From positions 992,001 to 1,056,000 of the forward strand of contig NZ_CP010868.1 in NCBI RefSeq assembly GCF_000875775.1: a stretch of 64,000 bases of DNA, read 5' to 3'. The notes under the pieces were generated by a model that was not told the origin of the DNA, made no database searches, and was given only the letters and a program-made list of their open reading frames with translations. Both the position numbers and the translations under genes were made by a program. Shown one piece after another: positions 39,900 to 49,406 of the stretch. The stretch is from Nitrosopumilus piranensis. Lineage in GTDB: Archaea > Thermoproteota > Nitrososphaeria > Nitrososphaerales > Nitrosopumilaceae. Every line of letters begins with the position of its first letter. Within the stretch, counting starts at the first letter, position 1.

Positions 39900-41765
39900 A
39901 TGCGAATATTGCAATTACATTGTGATAGTATAGAATACACTCCTACAAAAAAGGAGATCAAATCAGCTGAAGACATTGAAAATCCTCAAACTCAAAAATT
40001 AGATGAAATTGTAGTTGCATTTGTTGCAATTGAAGATGGTGATGACTCATCTGTTGCAAAAGATGCCATATCTCAGATAAAAAATTCTATGGAGAAAATT
40101 GGTTGCAAGAAATTATTATTGTATCCATATGCTCATCTTAGCTCAAATCTTGCAAAACCTTCTGTTGCAATATCTTTGTTAAAAGAAATGGAAGAAGGTG
40201 CATCTGAACTTGAGGTTTCTCATTCTCCATTTGGCTGGACAAAATCATACAAGATACAAGTAAAGGGACATCCTTTATCTGAGAGTTCCAAAGTTGTTAC
40301 AAAGGATTCTGCAGATTCTAAGGATGAAGAGATTACTTCTGATGCTCTAAAAGGCGAATCTACTATTCGGTCTTTTTGGAAAATAATGTCTCCTGATGGA
40401 ACAATGGTAAACATTGGAGATTTTGATTTTTCAAATCATAAAAAATTAGAGGTCTTGGCAAAATACGAGTCTGCTAAACAACGCCAAGTTGACGAACCTC
40501 CTCCACATGTTGCATTGATGAAAAAACTAGCGATTGCAGATTATGAACCTGCTTCTGATTCGGGAAATATGCGGTTTTTTCCAAATGGACGTTTGATTAA
40601 ATCCCTAATTGAGAGACATGTTACTGACAGAGTAAAAGAGTATGGAGGTTATGAGGTTGAAACTCCAATTATGTATGATTCAGAGCATCCAAGTATGGTT
40701 AGTTACTTTAATCGATTCCCTGCGCGACAATATAATATTGATTCAGAAGGCAAAAAACTCTTTTTGAGATTTGCAGCATGTTTTGGACAGTTTTTGATGG
40801 CTAACCAATTCCAAATGTCTTACAAAAATTTACCTTACAAACTCTATGAACTTACCAGATATAGCTTTAGACGCGAACAATCAGGCGAATTGGTCGGATT
40901 AAGGAGATTACGTGCATTTACAATGCCTGATTGTCATGCATTCTGCAAAGATATTCCTCAGGCAATAGATGAGATCAAAGTAAGATTTGATTTATCACAA
41001 AATGTTCTAAAGGAATTAGGAATTGATGAATCCGATTATGATATGGCAATAAGATTTACCGAAGACTTTTACAATGAAAATAAATCTGCCATTGAAGAAT
41101 TAGTCAAAAAACATGGTAGGCCTGTTTTAGTTGAGATGTGGAAAGAGAAATTTTTCTATTTTGTTTTAAAATGGGAATTTAACTTTATAGATAATTTAGG
41201 CAAAGCTTCTGCTCTATCTACTGATCAAATAGATGTTGAAAATGGTAGCAGATATGGCATAGAATTTGTTGATGAGAACAACACTGCACAACATCCAATT
41301 ATTTTACATAACTCTCCAAGCGGTGCAATTGAAAGAATAATTTATGCATTATTGGAAAAAGCTGCTGCTGATTCAAAAAAAGGTAAGAAGCCTCAATTTC
41401 CATTGTGGCTTGCACCTACTCAAGTGAGGATCATACCTCTTAAAGAAGAATTTTATGAGTTTTGTGAAAATTTATGTGAAAAAATATCTGCTCAAAATGT
41501 ACGTGTTGATATTGATGATAGAAATGAAAGTATAGGGAAAAGAATTCGTGAAGCAGAAAAAGAATGGATTCAATATATTTTGGTAATAGGGGAAAAGGAG
41601 GCAGGTTCTGAAAATCTTAGTATTCGTGACCGACAAACAGGAAATGTCCGAGAGGTATCTTTTGGTGATTTTATGAATGAAATTAATGAACAAACTTCAG
41701 GAAAGCCCTTTACTGGGCTAAATCAGGCCATGCATCTTTCAAAGAGACCTCAACTAATGGTGTAG
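39900..41765 (+). CDS. thrS: Threonyl-tRNA synthetase (archaeal type)
   Basis: Class II synthetase for tRNA-Thr. I start at ATG 39900 because the product then begins RILQLHCDSIEY, the first strand of the archaeal N-terminal editing domain (D-aminoacyl-tRNA deacylase-like, about residues 1-140) that removes mischarged serine. The catalytic core has the zinc-ligand and class II motif region MYDSEHPSMVSYFNRFPARQY, LTRYSFRREQSGELVGLRRLRAFTMPDCH, and SPSGAIERIIYAL. The C-terminal anticodon domain has LWLAPTQVRIIPL and the typical YILVIGEKEA. It is 3 nt upstream of the agmatinase-like gene. Confidence 0.95.
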   Translation: MRILQLHCDSIEYTPTKKEIKSAEDIENPQTQKLDEIVVAFVAIEDGDDSSVAKDAISQIKNSMEKIGCKKLLLYPYAHLSSNLAKPSVAISLLKEMEEGASELEVSHSPFGWTKSYKIQVKGHPLSESSKVVTKDSADSKDEEITSDALKGESTIRSFWKIMSPDGTMVNIGDFDFSNHKKLEVLAKYESAKQRQVDEPPPHVALMKKLAIADYEPASDSGNMRFFPNGRLIKSLIERHVTDRVKEYGGYEVETPIMYDSEHPSMVSYFNRFPARQYNIDSEGKKLFLRFAACFGQFLMANQFQMSYKNLPYKLYELTRYSFRREQSGELVGLRRLRAFTMPDCHAFCKDIPQAIDEIKVRFDLSQNVLKELGIDESDYDMAIRFTEDFYNENKSAIEELVKKHGRPVLVEMWKEKFFYFVLKWEFNFIDNLGKASALSTDQIDVENGSRYGIEFVDENNTAQHPIILHNSPSGAIERIIYALLEKAAADSKKGKKPQFPLWLAPTQVRIIPLKEEFYEFCENLCEKISAQNVRVDIDDRNESIGKRIREAEKEWIQYILVIGEKEAGSENLSIRDRQTGNVREVSFGDFMNEINEQTSGKPFTGLNQAMHLSKRPQLMV

Positions 41766-41768
41766 ATT

Positions 41769-42644
41769 ATGAGTTTTCTTGATTTATACATGAACAAAAA
41801 TCCTATGATAACTGCTTCAGATGATGACTCTGAACCAGTAGCAACTGTATTTGGAATCCCATTTGATTCTACACATTCTTACAAACCTGGTTGCAGATTT
41901 GGACCTGATGCAATAAGGGATTCATTTAACAATATTGAAATTTTTCATCCTGAACTTTCTGTAGATTTAGAGACTGTAAACATTGAGGATTTGGGTAATG
42001 CACGTCATACAGTTGTAGCCTCTGAAATGATTGAGATGGTAAAGAAAATTACCTCTGAACTTGTTGCAAAAAAAAGACAGTTGTTTATTTTGGGTGGAGA
42101 ACATTCTATTACTTATGGTACTTACACTAGTTTTCCTAAAGAAACTGGTTATGTTGTATTTGATGCACATTATGACTTGAGAGATGAGTTTGCAGACATT
42201 AAACTGAGCCATGCATCATATCTTAGACGAATTGTTGAAGAAAGAGGTGGTGAAAACATTTTGCATGTTGGGGCACGTGCATTTGTCAGAGAAGAATTAG
42301 AATTTCTAACTGAACATAAAATCAAGACTATCTCTGATAAAGAAATTCGTGATGGAAAAGGCCCTCAACTACTAAAGGAATTTGTCTCAACTTTTGATGA
42401 TGTTTATTCTAGTTTTGATCTTGATGTACTTGATCCTGCATTTGCACCTGGTGTTGGTAATCCAGAAGCAGTTGGAATAACTACTCGAGAATTGTTTGAT
42501 ATGATTTACTCCTTCCAGAATACCAAAGTAACTGGTGTTGATATTGTTGAATTAAATCCCTATCATGATAATGGTGCTACAGCTTCTCTTGCAGCAAAGA
42601 TAATGTCTACACTTATTGCAATTAATCTATCTCAGAATTCATAG
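41769..42644 (+). CDS. speB: Agmatinase/ureohydrolase family enzyme
   Basis: A 291-residue manganese ureohydrolase. Metal ligands are visible: the His in GGEHSITYG, DAHYDLRDE (DAHxDxxD), and SFDLDVLDPAFAPG (DxDxxDP). Agmatinase releases urea and putrescine from agmatine; the specificity loop is not diagnostic. With deoxyhypusine synthase 2 kb away, a polyamine supply role is likely. It starts 3 nt after thrS. Confidence 0.88.
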   Translation: MSFLDLYMNKNPMITASDDDSEPVATVFGIPFDSTHSYKPGCRFGPDAIRDSFNNIEIFHPELSVDLETVNIEDLGNARHTVVASEMIEMVKKITSELVAKKRQLFILGGEHSITYGTYTSFPKETGYVVFDAHYDLRDEFADIKLSHASYLRRIVEERGGENILHVGARAFVREELEFLTEHKIKTISDKEIRDGKGPQLLKEFVSTFDDVYSSFDLDVLDPAFAPGVGNPEAVGITTRELFDMIYSFQNTKVTGVDIVELNPYHDNGATASLAAKIMSTLIAINLSQNS

Positions 42645-42722
42645 ATTTTAAAAAAATTGACTCTGATTTGCCTTGATTTTATTTCTGTTCACTTTATTAG
42701 ATAGTACTGTTGGGATTATCAC

Positions 42723-43295
42723 GTGTTAAATAATCTAAGAGATTCCCTCAAGCCTACACTTGAGAAAATTGGTAAAGGATTTGCTGCAACAGGATTGTCT
42801 CCAAACTTTTGGACTGCTGTAGGATTGGGTATTGCGTTACTTTCTGCAATAGTTTATGGACTTGGAATGGAATTTGGATTAATTATTGGTGGATTTTTGT
42901 TACTTGTATCTGGATTCTTTGATATGGTGGATGGCCAAGTAGCAAGAGTTACTGGAAAAACTTCACAAAAGGGCTCGTATCTTGATTCGATGTTTGATAA
43001 AATTGCAGAGACTGCAATATTTTTGGGAATCTTAATTGGAGGATATGCTGAACCATATTTGGTATTACTTGCAATTACTCTGTCTCTGTTGGTAAGCTAT
43101 GCTAGAGCAAAGTCAGATGCAATAAATGTCAAACTCCAAGGTGTTGGAATTGGTGAGCGTGCAGAAAGATTACTTGTAATTGCAATAATTGGGATTATTG
43201 GATATATGGAGATTGCATTAATCATTGTAGTAATAATTGCTGCAATTACACTAATTCAAAGAATGGTTGTTACTGCAAAAAACATTAAAGAATAA
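42723..43295 (+). CDS. CDP-alcohol phosphatidyltransferase (archaetidylinositol-phosphate synthase type)
   Basis: A 190-residue multi-span membrane enzyme making a polar lipid head group from CDP-archaeol. The family signature D-x2-D-G-x2-A-R-x8-G-x3-D-x3-D is exact: Asp67, Asp70, Gly71, Ala74, Arg75, Gly84, Asp88 and Asp92 (DMVDGQVARV, GSYLDSMFD). The fragments around it resemble archaetidylinositol phosphate synthase more than the serine enzymes; this remains a similarity call. The start is GTG at 42723. It converges on S26e with a 2-nt gap. Confidence 0.88.
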   Translation: MLNNLRDSLKPTLEKIGKGFAATGLSPNFWTAVGLGIALLSAIVYGLGMEFGLIIGGFLLLVSGFFDMVDGQVARVTGKTSQKGSYLDSMFDKIAETAIFLGILIGGYAEPYLVLLAITLSLLVSYARAKSDAINVKLQGVGIGERAERLLVIAIIGIIGYMEIALIIVVIIAAITLIQRMVVTAKNIKE

Positions 43296-43297
43296 TA

Positions 43298-43585
43298 CTA
43301 TCGTAATTTTCCGCGTTTTCTTCTATTGTCTGCAGATCTAATTTTTAGAATTTTAAAGTGAATTGCACATGAAATACAATACCATTTTAGAACTGTAGGT
43401 GATGCAATGTATGCTCCTTGCGCACGTAGTTCTTTAGCTAATGTATGTTCGACCAAATTTAATCTGGATGTAACTTTCTTTGCCTTGTCTTTTGGAACTG
43501 TTTGTCCACAGTTTGTACATTGTACAACACCTGAAGATCCTTTTCCTCCTTTTGTACGGCCTCTACTTGCACGTTTAAGTGGCAT
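43298..43585 (-). CDS. rps26e: Ribosomal protein S26e
   Basis: A 95-residue small-subunit protein with the S26e zinc site: CTNCGQTVPKDKA and WYCISCAIHFK, and a basic N-terminus (PLKRASRGRTKGGKG). S26e is found in eukaryotes and TACK archaea but not in most euryarchaea, which supports the lineage call. Transcribed alone. Confidence 0.93.
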   Translation of the reverse strand: MPLKRASRGRTKGGKGSSGVVQCTNCGQTVPKDKAKKVTSRLNLVEHTLAKELRAQGAYIASPTVLKWYCISCAIHFKILKIRSADNRRKRGKLR

Positions 43586-43627
43586 GCACGTAAGCTGATT
43601 TGCCTCTTTATATTCTTGATGGAGATA

Positions 43628-43765
43628 CGATCATTTTTTGAGTATGGCTTACAAGAATCACGATTATTTCTTGGATGTGATCCTGGTTTAGGGTTTGGAA
43701 TTAGTAAAAATATTGTAGAATGGCATGATGGCCAATTCCATATGAAAACAGTTCTGCAACATTAG
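43628..43765 (+). pseudogene. Remnant of a histidine kinase ATPase domain
   Basis: An open frame without a clear start reads RSFFEYGLQESRLFLG, then DPGLGFGISKNIVEWHDGQFHMKT, a decayed G2-box (GLGLGISKNIVEAHGG in intact kinases). The preceding dimerisation, His box, N-box and G1-box are absent and a stop follows at 43763. It is a fossil of a two-component sensor. The other frame from ATG 43644 is not convincing. Confidence 0.5.
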
Positions 43766-43861
43766 CCAACATCCTATCAAAAAATGGAATATTTTCCCTA
43801 AAATTTTGCAAAATATGGTTCATGTTTTAATGTGATAACTAGTAATTTTTATTGATAAATT

Positions 43862-43969
43862 ATGCGGGGTTTGTGTCATGGTTGTTTTACATCTGGTGTT
43901 GAGCTTTTTCTGCTAAAAGGCAATATTTTGTGTAAAGAGTGTTTTGATAAAAATAATGCAAAAAACTAA
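43862..43969 (+). CDS. 35-residue zinc-knuckle protein
   Basis: ATG at 43862 to TAA at 43969: CHGC (Cys5, Cys8) and CKEC (Cys24, Cys27) separated by a hydrophobic strand (VELFLLKGNIL). It is a complete minimal zinc-binding fold. Directly upstream (25 nt) of the PfkB-type kinase on the same strand. The function is unknown. Confidence 0.6.
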   Translation: MRGLCHGCFTSGVELFLLKGNILCKECFDKNNAKN

Positions 43970-43994
43970 ATCTCTTATTATTTGACAAAGAGAA

Positions 43995-44864
43995 ATGAAA
44001 TTAGCTATATTTGCTCACTGTGCAATTGACACAATTACGATTGATGACTCAAATTATGAACAAATTGGTGGTTCTGCATGTTATTGTGGGCTTACTGCAA
44101 GAGAATTTAAATTTGATGTAGATTTGTTTACAAAATTTGGTAATGACTTTCCAAAACAATATCTTTCTGAACAAAAAATTAATTTTGTAAATCCTGATTC
44201 TGCAAACAAAACCACAAAATTTGCAATTTCAATTACTGGTGCTGATAGAACTTTAAAACTTGAAAATGAATGTGATCCGATTGAATATTCTAGTATTGAT
44301 GCGGATGGTCATCTTGTTAGTCCTATTTTTCATGAAATCTCTGATGATACATTAAAAAAAATTAAAGATGATTCAAATTTCTTATTTGTTGATCCTCAAG
44401 GGTTTCTTAGAGAAAAGGATTCTCAAAACAATATTTTCTTACAGAAAAATAATATTGATTTAACAGGAGTTGATGCAATCAAAGTCAATCCTGAAGAGGC
44501 ACAACAACTCGTTAACGGGACTCATGATGAGATGATGGTTGCACTACAGAAAAAAGGTGCAGAGTATATCATACTTACAAATAAAACACAAGTATCAATG
44601 TTGGTCAAAGACAAAGTATATTCTATTACTTTACCTAACAAAGAAATTCATGACACTACTGGAATAGGGGATATTTTTTGTTCTGCGTTTTGTTGTACTA
44701 TGTTAAAAGAAAAGGACTTTTTGTGGGCATTATGCTTTGCTGGTGGAGCCGCACAGGCTGCACTTGATTCTAAAAATATTGGATTACAAAAAATCCCTCG
44801 TAAAGGAACAATTCAAAATAATGCTTCTTATTTTTACAATTTAGTAAAATTTCGTGACTTGTAG
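43995..44864 (+). CDS. PfkB-family carbohydrate/nucleoside kinase
   Basis: A 289-residue ribokinase-fold protein: N-terminal IGGSACYCGLTAREF, and the catalytic block HDTTGIGDIFCSAF with the base Asp, in which the usual GAGD is GIGD. Substrate unclear: ribose, adenosine, sugar phosphates or cytidine are all known in this family. A short length and divergent lid suggest a specialised substrate. It is followed by the NAD kinase fusion gene 39 nt downstream on the same strand. Confidence 0.85.
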   Translation: MKLAIFAHCAIDTITIDDSNYEQIGGSACYCGLTAREFKFDVDLFTKFGNDFPKQYLSEQKINFVNPDSANKTTKFAISITGADRTLKLENECDPIEYSSIDADGHLVSPIFHEISDDTLKKIKDDSNFLFVDPQGFLREKDSQNNIFLQKNNIDLTGVDAIKVNPEEAQQLVNGTHDEMMVALQKKGAEYIILTNKTQVSMLVKDKVYSITLPNKEIHDTTGIGDIFCSAFCCTMLKEKDFLWALCFAGGAAQAALDSKNIGLQKIPRKGTIQNNASYFYNLVKFRDL

Positions 44865-44903
44865 ACATTATTCTTTTATTAAAGTCAATCAAATCTTTAG
44901 TCT

Positions 44904-45902
44904 GTGCAAATAGGAATCTATGGCTCTGGTACTACTAGTAATTCTGCTAAAACTGTAAAGAAAATACTAGATGATGCTGGAATCAAATCATTTACAATAT
45001 CAAAATCCAAGAACAAACAAGCTGACTGTGTTATTGTTTTAGGTGGTGACAAGGGCGTTAGAAATTACTTTCATAGAACATTTGATTCAACATTGCCTAT
45101 TTTAGGAATCAGCGAGGGTGAAACAAGTGGATTTTTAGCACAAATTGATCTTAAGGAATTTTCATCTTATGTTAATGTCTTAAAAAAACAAAAGTATACT
45201 GTAGAAGAAGTTCCACGACTTGGAGTTAAAATTGATGGAAAAAATGTTTATCCAGTTCTCAATGATGTTGCAGTATTTTCCTCTAGAAGCGCAATGTTGA
45301 TGGAACATACTTTGCGTGTTAATGGGGAAGAAGTTTGGCACGATAACAGTGATGGAATAATAGTATCAACTCCTATTGGTTCTTCAGCTTATTCCATGTC
45401 TGCTGGAGGACCGGTTCTGTTTCAAGATTCTTCAGTGTTTGAAATTATTTCAGTAAATTCCCTTGATGTCACAAGACGACCTATCATAGTATCTAATGAC
45501 AGTTCGATAGAAATTGATGATATTTCTGCAAGACTGCACTGTGAAGTTGTACTTGATGGTTTAGACAGATACAAAGTTAACAAAACTGTGGAGTGTACTC
45601 AATTCTTTCCTCCTGCAAAAATAATCCGTCTCAAAAAAGACTCTACTGCAATTTCGGCTCTTGCAAAAAAAGTCCATTTAGCAGAAGAACTACTTAGCAT
45701 GCCTCCTAGCTCAAAATTATTATTGAAAACTTTAGAGTATGAGGGGGCATTGACTCAAAAAGACTTGGCCAACAAGACATTACTTCCAGATAGGACTGTA
45801 AGGTTAGCATTGAGTCATTTACTCAAAAAAGGATATGTCAAAAAGAAGGTATCAATTCGTGATGCAAGACAGAAAATCTATGAGATCTCTAAGATAGAGT
45901 AA
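44904..45902 (+). CDS. NAD kinase-like domain fused to a winged helix
   Basis: A 332-residue fusion. Residues ~1-255 follow the NAD/NADH kinase fold, with LGGDKGVRN (Gly47, Gly48, Asp49) in place of the usual GGDGT, VLNDVAVF, and the strongly conserved SDGIIVSTPIGSSAYSMSAGGP. Residues ~262-332 form a winged-helix domain (LLKTLEYEGALTQKDLANKTLLPDRTVRLALSHLLKKGYVKKKV). It may phosphorylate NAD to NADP and bind DNA, or have become a nucleotide-sensing regulator. The start is GTG. It converges on pyrG. Confidence 0.82.
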   Translation: MQIGIYGSGTTSNSAKTVKKILDDAGIKSFTISKSKNKQADCVIVLGGDKGVRNYFHRTFDSTLPILGISEGETSGFLAQIDLKEFSSYVNVLKKQKYTVEEVPRLGVKIDGKNVYPVLNDVAVFSSRSAMLMEHTLRVNGEEVWHDNSDGIIVSTPIGSSAYSMSAGGPVLFQDSSVFEIISVNSLDVTRRPIIVSNDSSIEIDDISARLHCEVVLDGLDRYKVNKTVECTQFFPPAKIIRLKKDSTAISALAKKVHLAEELLSMPPSSKLLLKTLEYEGALTQKDLANKTLLPDRTVRLALSHLLKKGYVKKKVSIRDARQKIYEISKIE

Positions 45903-45906
45903 TTGA

Positions 45907-47505
45907 TTATTCAGATGCTGCTTTGATAAAAGCTGCAAATGCTTCTTCTGGAAATCCTGGTCTGCTGTTAAACTCTGGGTGAAATTGCACTCCAAAGTAG
46001 AATTTGTGATTGGGAATCTCTAATATCTCCATTCTTTTACCATTGTCGCTATCTGCTGAAAATATCAATCCGTTTTTCTCAAATTCTGAAATGTAATCCT
46101 TGTTGATTTCATATCTATGTCTATGACGTTTACTAATTGTTGCTTTACCGTATATTTTCTGAGCATTTGTTTTTTCTTTGATTATTACATCATTAGCTCC
46201 TAATCTCAGTGATCCTCCCATGTCTGAAATCTCTTTTTGCTCTGGAAGTAAATCGACAATTGGATTTTTTGTGTCAGATTTAATTTCTGTAGAGTTTGCA
46301 TCTTCTAATTTTAGAACACTTCTTCCAAATGCTATTGCAGCCAATTGAAATCCAAAACAAATTCCAAGATATGGTATATTTTTTTCACGTGCATAATTTG
46401 CAGTTTCTATAATTCCTTCAGAACCTCTAGTTCCAAACCCTCCTGGCACTAAAATTCCATCATAGTTTGATAATATAGAATAATCCGTAATTGATTCTGA
46501 GTCAATCCAATCTATATCCACTGATTTTCCTAGTTGTGCTCCTGCATGCTTTAGTGCATGATTTACGCTTACATAACTATCTGGTAATGTAACGTATTTT
46601 CCCACCATTGCAATCTTTACTTTTTGGTCTTCATGATTTACCATATTTTGTGCAATTTTATTCCACTTGTCCCAATTAGCTGACGCATTGACCATTCCAA
46701 CAATTCCAAATTTTGTAAATATTGCATCCATAATTCCTTGATCATAGAGCATTTGTGGTACTTCAAAGATTGATTTTGCATCATGACATGATAGAACATC
46801 TTTTGCAGTTACATTAGTAAACATTGCAATTTTCTTTTTTGTTTTTTCCTCTAATGGCAAAGTACATCTTACTGCCAAAAAGTCTGGTTGAATACCAATT
46901 CTTCTTAACTCCTGTGCACTATGTTGTGTTGGTTTTGTTTTTTGTTCTCCTACTACATCAAGTGATGGTGCTAATGTTACATGAACAAAGATTACTCCTT
47001 GAGGACCTTCCTCCACTCTCATTTGTCTTAATGCTTCTAGAAATGGCAATGATTCAATATCTCCTACTGTCCCGCCACACTCTACAATTAAGAAATCTAG
47101 TTTTTCATCTTCGGCAATTCTCTTAATTCTATTTTTGATTTCATCTGTTATGTGGGGAATGATCTGAACACATGCTCCTAAATATTCTCCTTTTCTTTCT
47201 GCCTCTATTACTGAGGAATAGACTTGGGCAGTCGTAATGTTGTGACTTTTTGGAATATTCTGGTTTAGGAATCTCTCATAGTTTCCAATATCCATATCAC
47301 ACTCCCCTCCATCATCTGTCACAAACACCTCTCCATGCGCTACTGGATTCATAGTCCCTGCATCATAATTCAGGTATGGATCTATCTTAATGCAAGAGAC
47401 CTTTTGATCTGCTAGCTGTAATAATTTTGCAATTGAGGAAGTTGTTACGCCTTTTCCAAGGCCAGACATCACACCACCTGTGACAAAAATAAACTTCGTC
47501 TGCAC
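45907..47505 (-). CDS. pyrG: CTP synthase
   Basis: Makes CTP from UTP, ATP and glutamine. The N-terminal amidoligase domain has GGVMSGLGKGVTTSSIAKLL, SCIKIDPYLNYDAGTMNPVAHGEVFVTDDGGE and the LPFLEALRQ helix. The C-terminal class I glutaminase has its catalytic Cys in GICFGFQLA and His in QFHPEF. The length of 532 residues is standard. Transcribed alone on the minus strand between NAD kinase and the copper protein. Confidence 0.97.
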   Translation of the reverse strand: MQTKFIFVTGGVMSGLGKGVTTSSIAKLLQLADQKVSCIKIDPYLNYDAGTMNPVAHGEVFVTDDGGECDMDIGNYERFLNQNIPKSHNITTAQVYSSVIEAERKGEYLGACVQIIPHITDEIKNRIKRIAEDEKLDFLIVECGGTVGDIESLPFLEALRQMRVEEGPQGVIFVHVTLAPSLDVVGEQKTKPTQHSAQELRRIGIQPDFLAVRCTLPLEEKTKKKIAMFTNVTAKDVLSCHDAKSIFEVPQMLYDQGIMDAIFTKFGIVGMVNASANWDKWNKIAQNMVNHEDQKVKIAMVGKYVTLPDSYVSVNHALKHAGAQLGKSVDIDWIDSESITDYSILSNYDGILVPGGFGTRGSEGIIETANYAREKNIPYLGICFGFQLAAIAFGRSVLKLEDANSTEIKSDTKNPIVDLLPEQKEISDMGGSLRLGANDVIIKEKTNAQKIYGKATISKRHRHRYEINKDYISEFEKNGLIFSADSDNGKRMEILEIPNHKFYFGVQFHPEFNSRPGFPEEAFAAFIKAASE

Positions 47506-47587
47506 ATTAATGAAACGAATATCTGGTTTTTGTATGTTTTGTCGATCAATGGTGTGGTTGAAATACTGTTAATCACATTATACATTC

Positions 47588-48430
47588 ATGAAATCTGCAC
47601 TAACTGTTTTACCCTTGCTTGCAATATTGGTGATGGGATTTACGGGGATTGCTTTTGCTGAAAATTACGAAATAAAAATCCCTTCAGGCGCATCTGATGA
47701 GAATTTCCCTTACTTTTGGTCTCAACAAAACACAGGCATAACCACTGGTGAAATCACTGTTTTTCCAGGAGACTCTGTAACTTGGTCAAACGCTGATACT
47801 GCATTTCATACTGTAACTTCTGTCTCTGCCTCAAGTATTGAAGTTGGTGATTTTGAAGAAGACGGTTTGTTTGATAGTGGATTTTTCTCCCCTGGAAAGT
47901 CATTTACCCAAGAATTTAATGAACTTGGTGATTTTTACTATTATTGTACCATTCATCCTTGGATGAACGGTGTGGTTCATGTGATTAATAATCCTGGAAG
48001 TGTCAAATCAATTGATCGGGTTGCCTCCGGTTTTAGTGAAGATGGATTAGGTTTTGAAGTAAAATACTTTTTAGATGTCTATTTGGCAGATGCTGTACAT
48101 GTTGATCCTGATGAAAAAGCCATCACATTTACAATTTCTGGCAACACAAATAATGAACAAATTGTGTTGACTCTGCCTAATGACCTTATTGAAAATCCCA
48201 CATCTGTATGGGTTGATGGAAAAATGACTGAGTTTCAATCTGATTCAAGCTTAAGCGATGGAGATGTTATTCAATTAATCATTCCACTTGAATCTAATTC
48301 CCGAGAAATCAAAATTATGGGGTCTTATGTAATTCCTGAATTTGGAGGACTATCTTTCCTAATTCTTACAATTTCAATCATTACAATTGTAATCTTTTCA
48401 AAAAGAACCAGTTTGATTGCTCTAAAATAA
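47588..48430 (+). CDS. Secreted plastocyanin-like copper protein with PEFG-CTERM tail
   Basis: A 280-residue envelope protein. Signal peptide (LTVLPLLAILVMGFTGIAFA), then a cupredoxin domain (about residues 25-135) with type I copper ligands His74, Cys120, His123 and Met126 (YYYCTIHPWMN). Next is a beta domain to about 245, and a C-terminal PEFG (residues 250-253), a hydrophobic helix and a basic end (SKRTS), the PEFG-CTERM archaeosortase signal. It is likely anchored to the outside and moves electrons, as abundant copper proteins do in ammonia oxidisers. Confidence 0.92.
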   Translation: MKSALTVLPLLAILVMGFTGIAFAENYEIKIPSGASDENFPYFWSQQNTGITTGEITVFPGDSVTWSNADTAFHTVTSVSASSIEVGDFEEDGLFDSGFFSPGKSFTQEFNELGDFYYYCTIHPWMNGVVHVINNPGSVKSIDRVASGFSEDGLGFEVKYFLDVYLADAVHVDPDEKAITFTISGNTNNEQIVLTLPNDLIENPTSVWVDGKMTEFQSDSSLSDGDVIQLIIPLESNSREIKIMGSYVIPEFGGLSFLILTISIITIVIFSKRTSLIALK

Positions 48431-48483
48431 ACTGATTTTTACAATAACCTCCTCTTTTAGGCTCAATTCCTCTAAATTATCTG

Positions 48484-48648
48484 GTGAGAGAGATTCACCT
48501 TAAACTAAATGACCAAGACTATTTTGGATTTCTAAGTGTTGCAACTGAGGATAACTTGACAGTTGAAGAGAAATTAAAACAAATTATTAACTATCATCTG
48601 ATCGTTTATCGAAACAAGCAGAAATTAAAAAATGAGCACTTGATGTAG
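48484..48648 (+). CDS. 54-residue helical protein, intact member of a small repeated family
   Basis: GTG at 48484 to TAG at 48648: REIHLKLNDQDYFGFLSV, NLTVEEKLKQIINYHLIVYRNKQKLKNEHLM. A decayed relative lies at 21861-22027 with the same layout, showing this is a real protein family. The opening IHLKLNDQDYFGFL is strand-turn, the rest helical. No cysteines or motif. Divergent in age and place from the rest of the neighbourhood. Function unknown. Confidence 0.6.
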   Translation: MREIHLKLNDQDYFGFLSVATEDNLTVEEKLKQIINYHLIVYRNKQKLKNEHLM

Positions 48649-48685
48649 TTCAAAAACTTAAGTTTGTACAAAATCCAAACATTTT

Positions 48686-49372
48686 ATGACAAATAATGTT
48701 GATTCAAACTACAAGGCAATTATAGTAATTCTAAATGACATTGAAAAAAATGGATTATACCATTTTAATCGTCAATACCATGACGAAAAGTTTTTTCTAA
48801 ATTTTATTGGTTTTGAAAAAGGATTTTCTCATTCATTTTCTGAGATTATTAAAAAATTAGATAATTTTGAAAAGCGTGATGATGTAATACTTTTTGCAAT
48901 TTATTCGATGATGTCATATATTAATTCACATCTAAAAGTATTTGAAAAATTTCTAAAAATAATAATTGATCCTACCAAACTCAAAGGTGGGTTTGATGAA
49001 AACACTACATTAAATCAAATTCTTAAAAAAACTTGCAACAAGATGCAATACAACCCAAAATTAAAAAATGCAATTAGAGGTTTGTTTTTAGTTGATTTTG
49101 CAGATGCTGTTGCATACCAACAATATCTGATTCAAAATGATGGATATTTGATAATCTATCCAAATGATGAAACAAAGAAAAAACAGATTACACTAGATGA
49201 ACTATATGATAATTCCTTGCAGGTACGAACCATATTTTGTGCAATGCTTGATTGGGCAGATACCACATATAAGCCAAAAGAGCCTAAAGCAGAGGAAATT
49301 AGTGATATTGTAAAAAAATTGGTTAGCCAGGTTGATTCTTTGGATAAAAAACTAGGTCAAATCTCACACTAG
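48686..49372 (+). CDS. 228-residue helical hypothetical protein
   Basis: A soluble, mostly helical protein with a coiled-coil end (EISDIVKKLVSQVDSLDKKLGQIS) and a hydrophobic stretch around DDVILFAIYSMMSYIN that is too polar for a membrane helix. It starts 37 nt after the small gene on the same strand. No family recognised. Confidence 0.6.
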   Translation: MTNNVDSNYKAIIVILNDIEKNGLYHFNRQYHDEKFFLNFIGFEKGFSHSFSEIIKKLDNFEKRDDVILFAIYSMMSYINSHLKVFEKFLKIIIDPTKLKGGFDENTTLNQILKKTCNKMQYNPKLKNAIRGLFLVDFADAVAYQQYLIQNDGYLIIYPNDETKKKQITLDELYDNSLQVRTIFCAMLDWADTTYKPKEPKAEEISDIVKKLVSQVDSLDKKLGQISH

Positions 49373-49406
49373 TTTTTGATTAAGTTTTTGACTATGTTCT
49401 ATCAAT

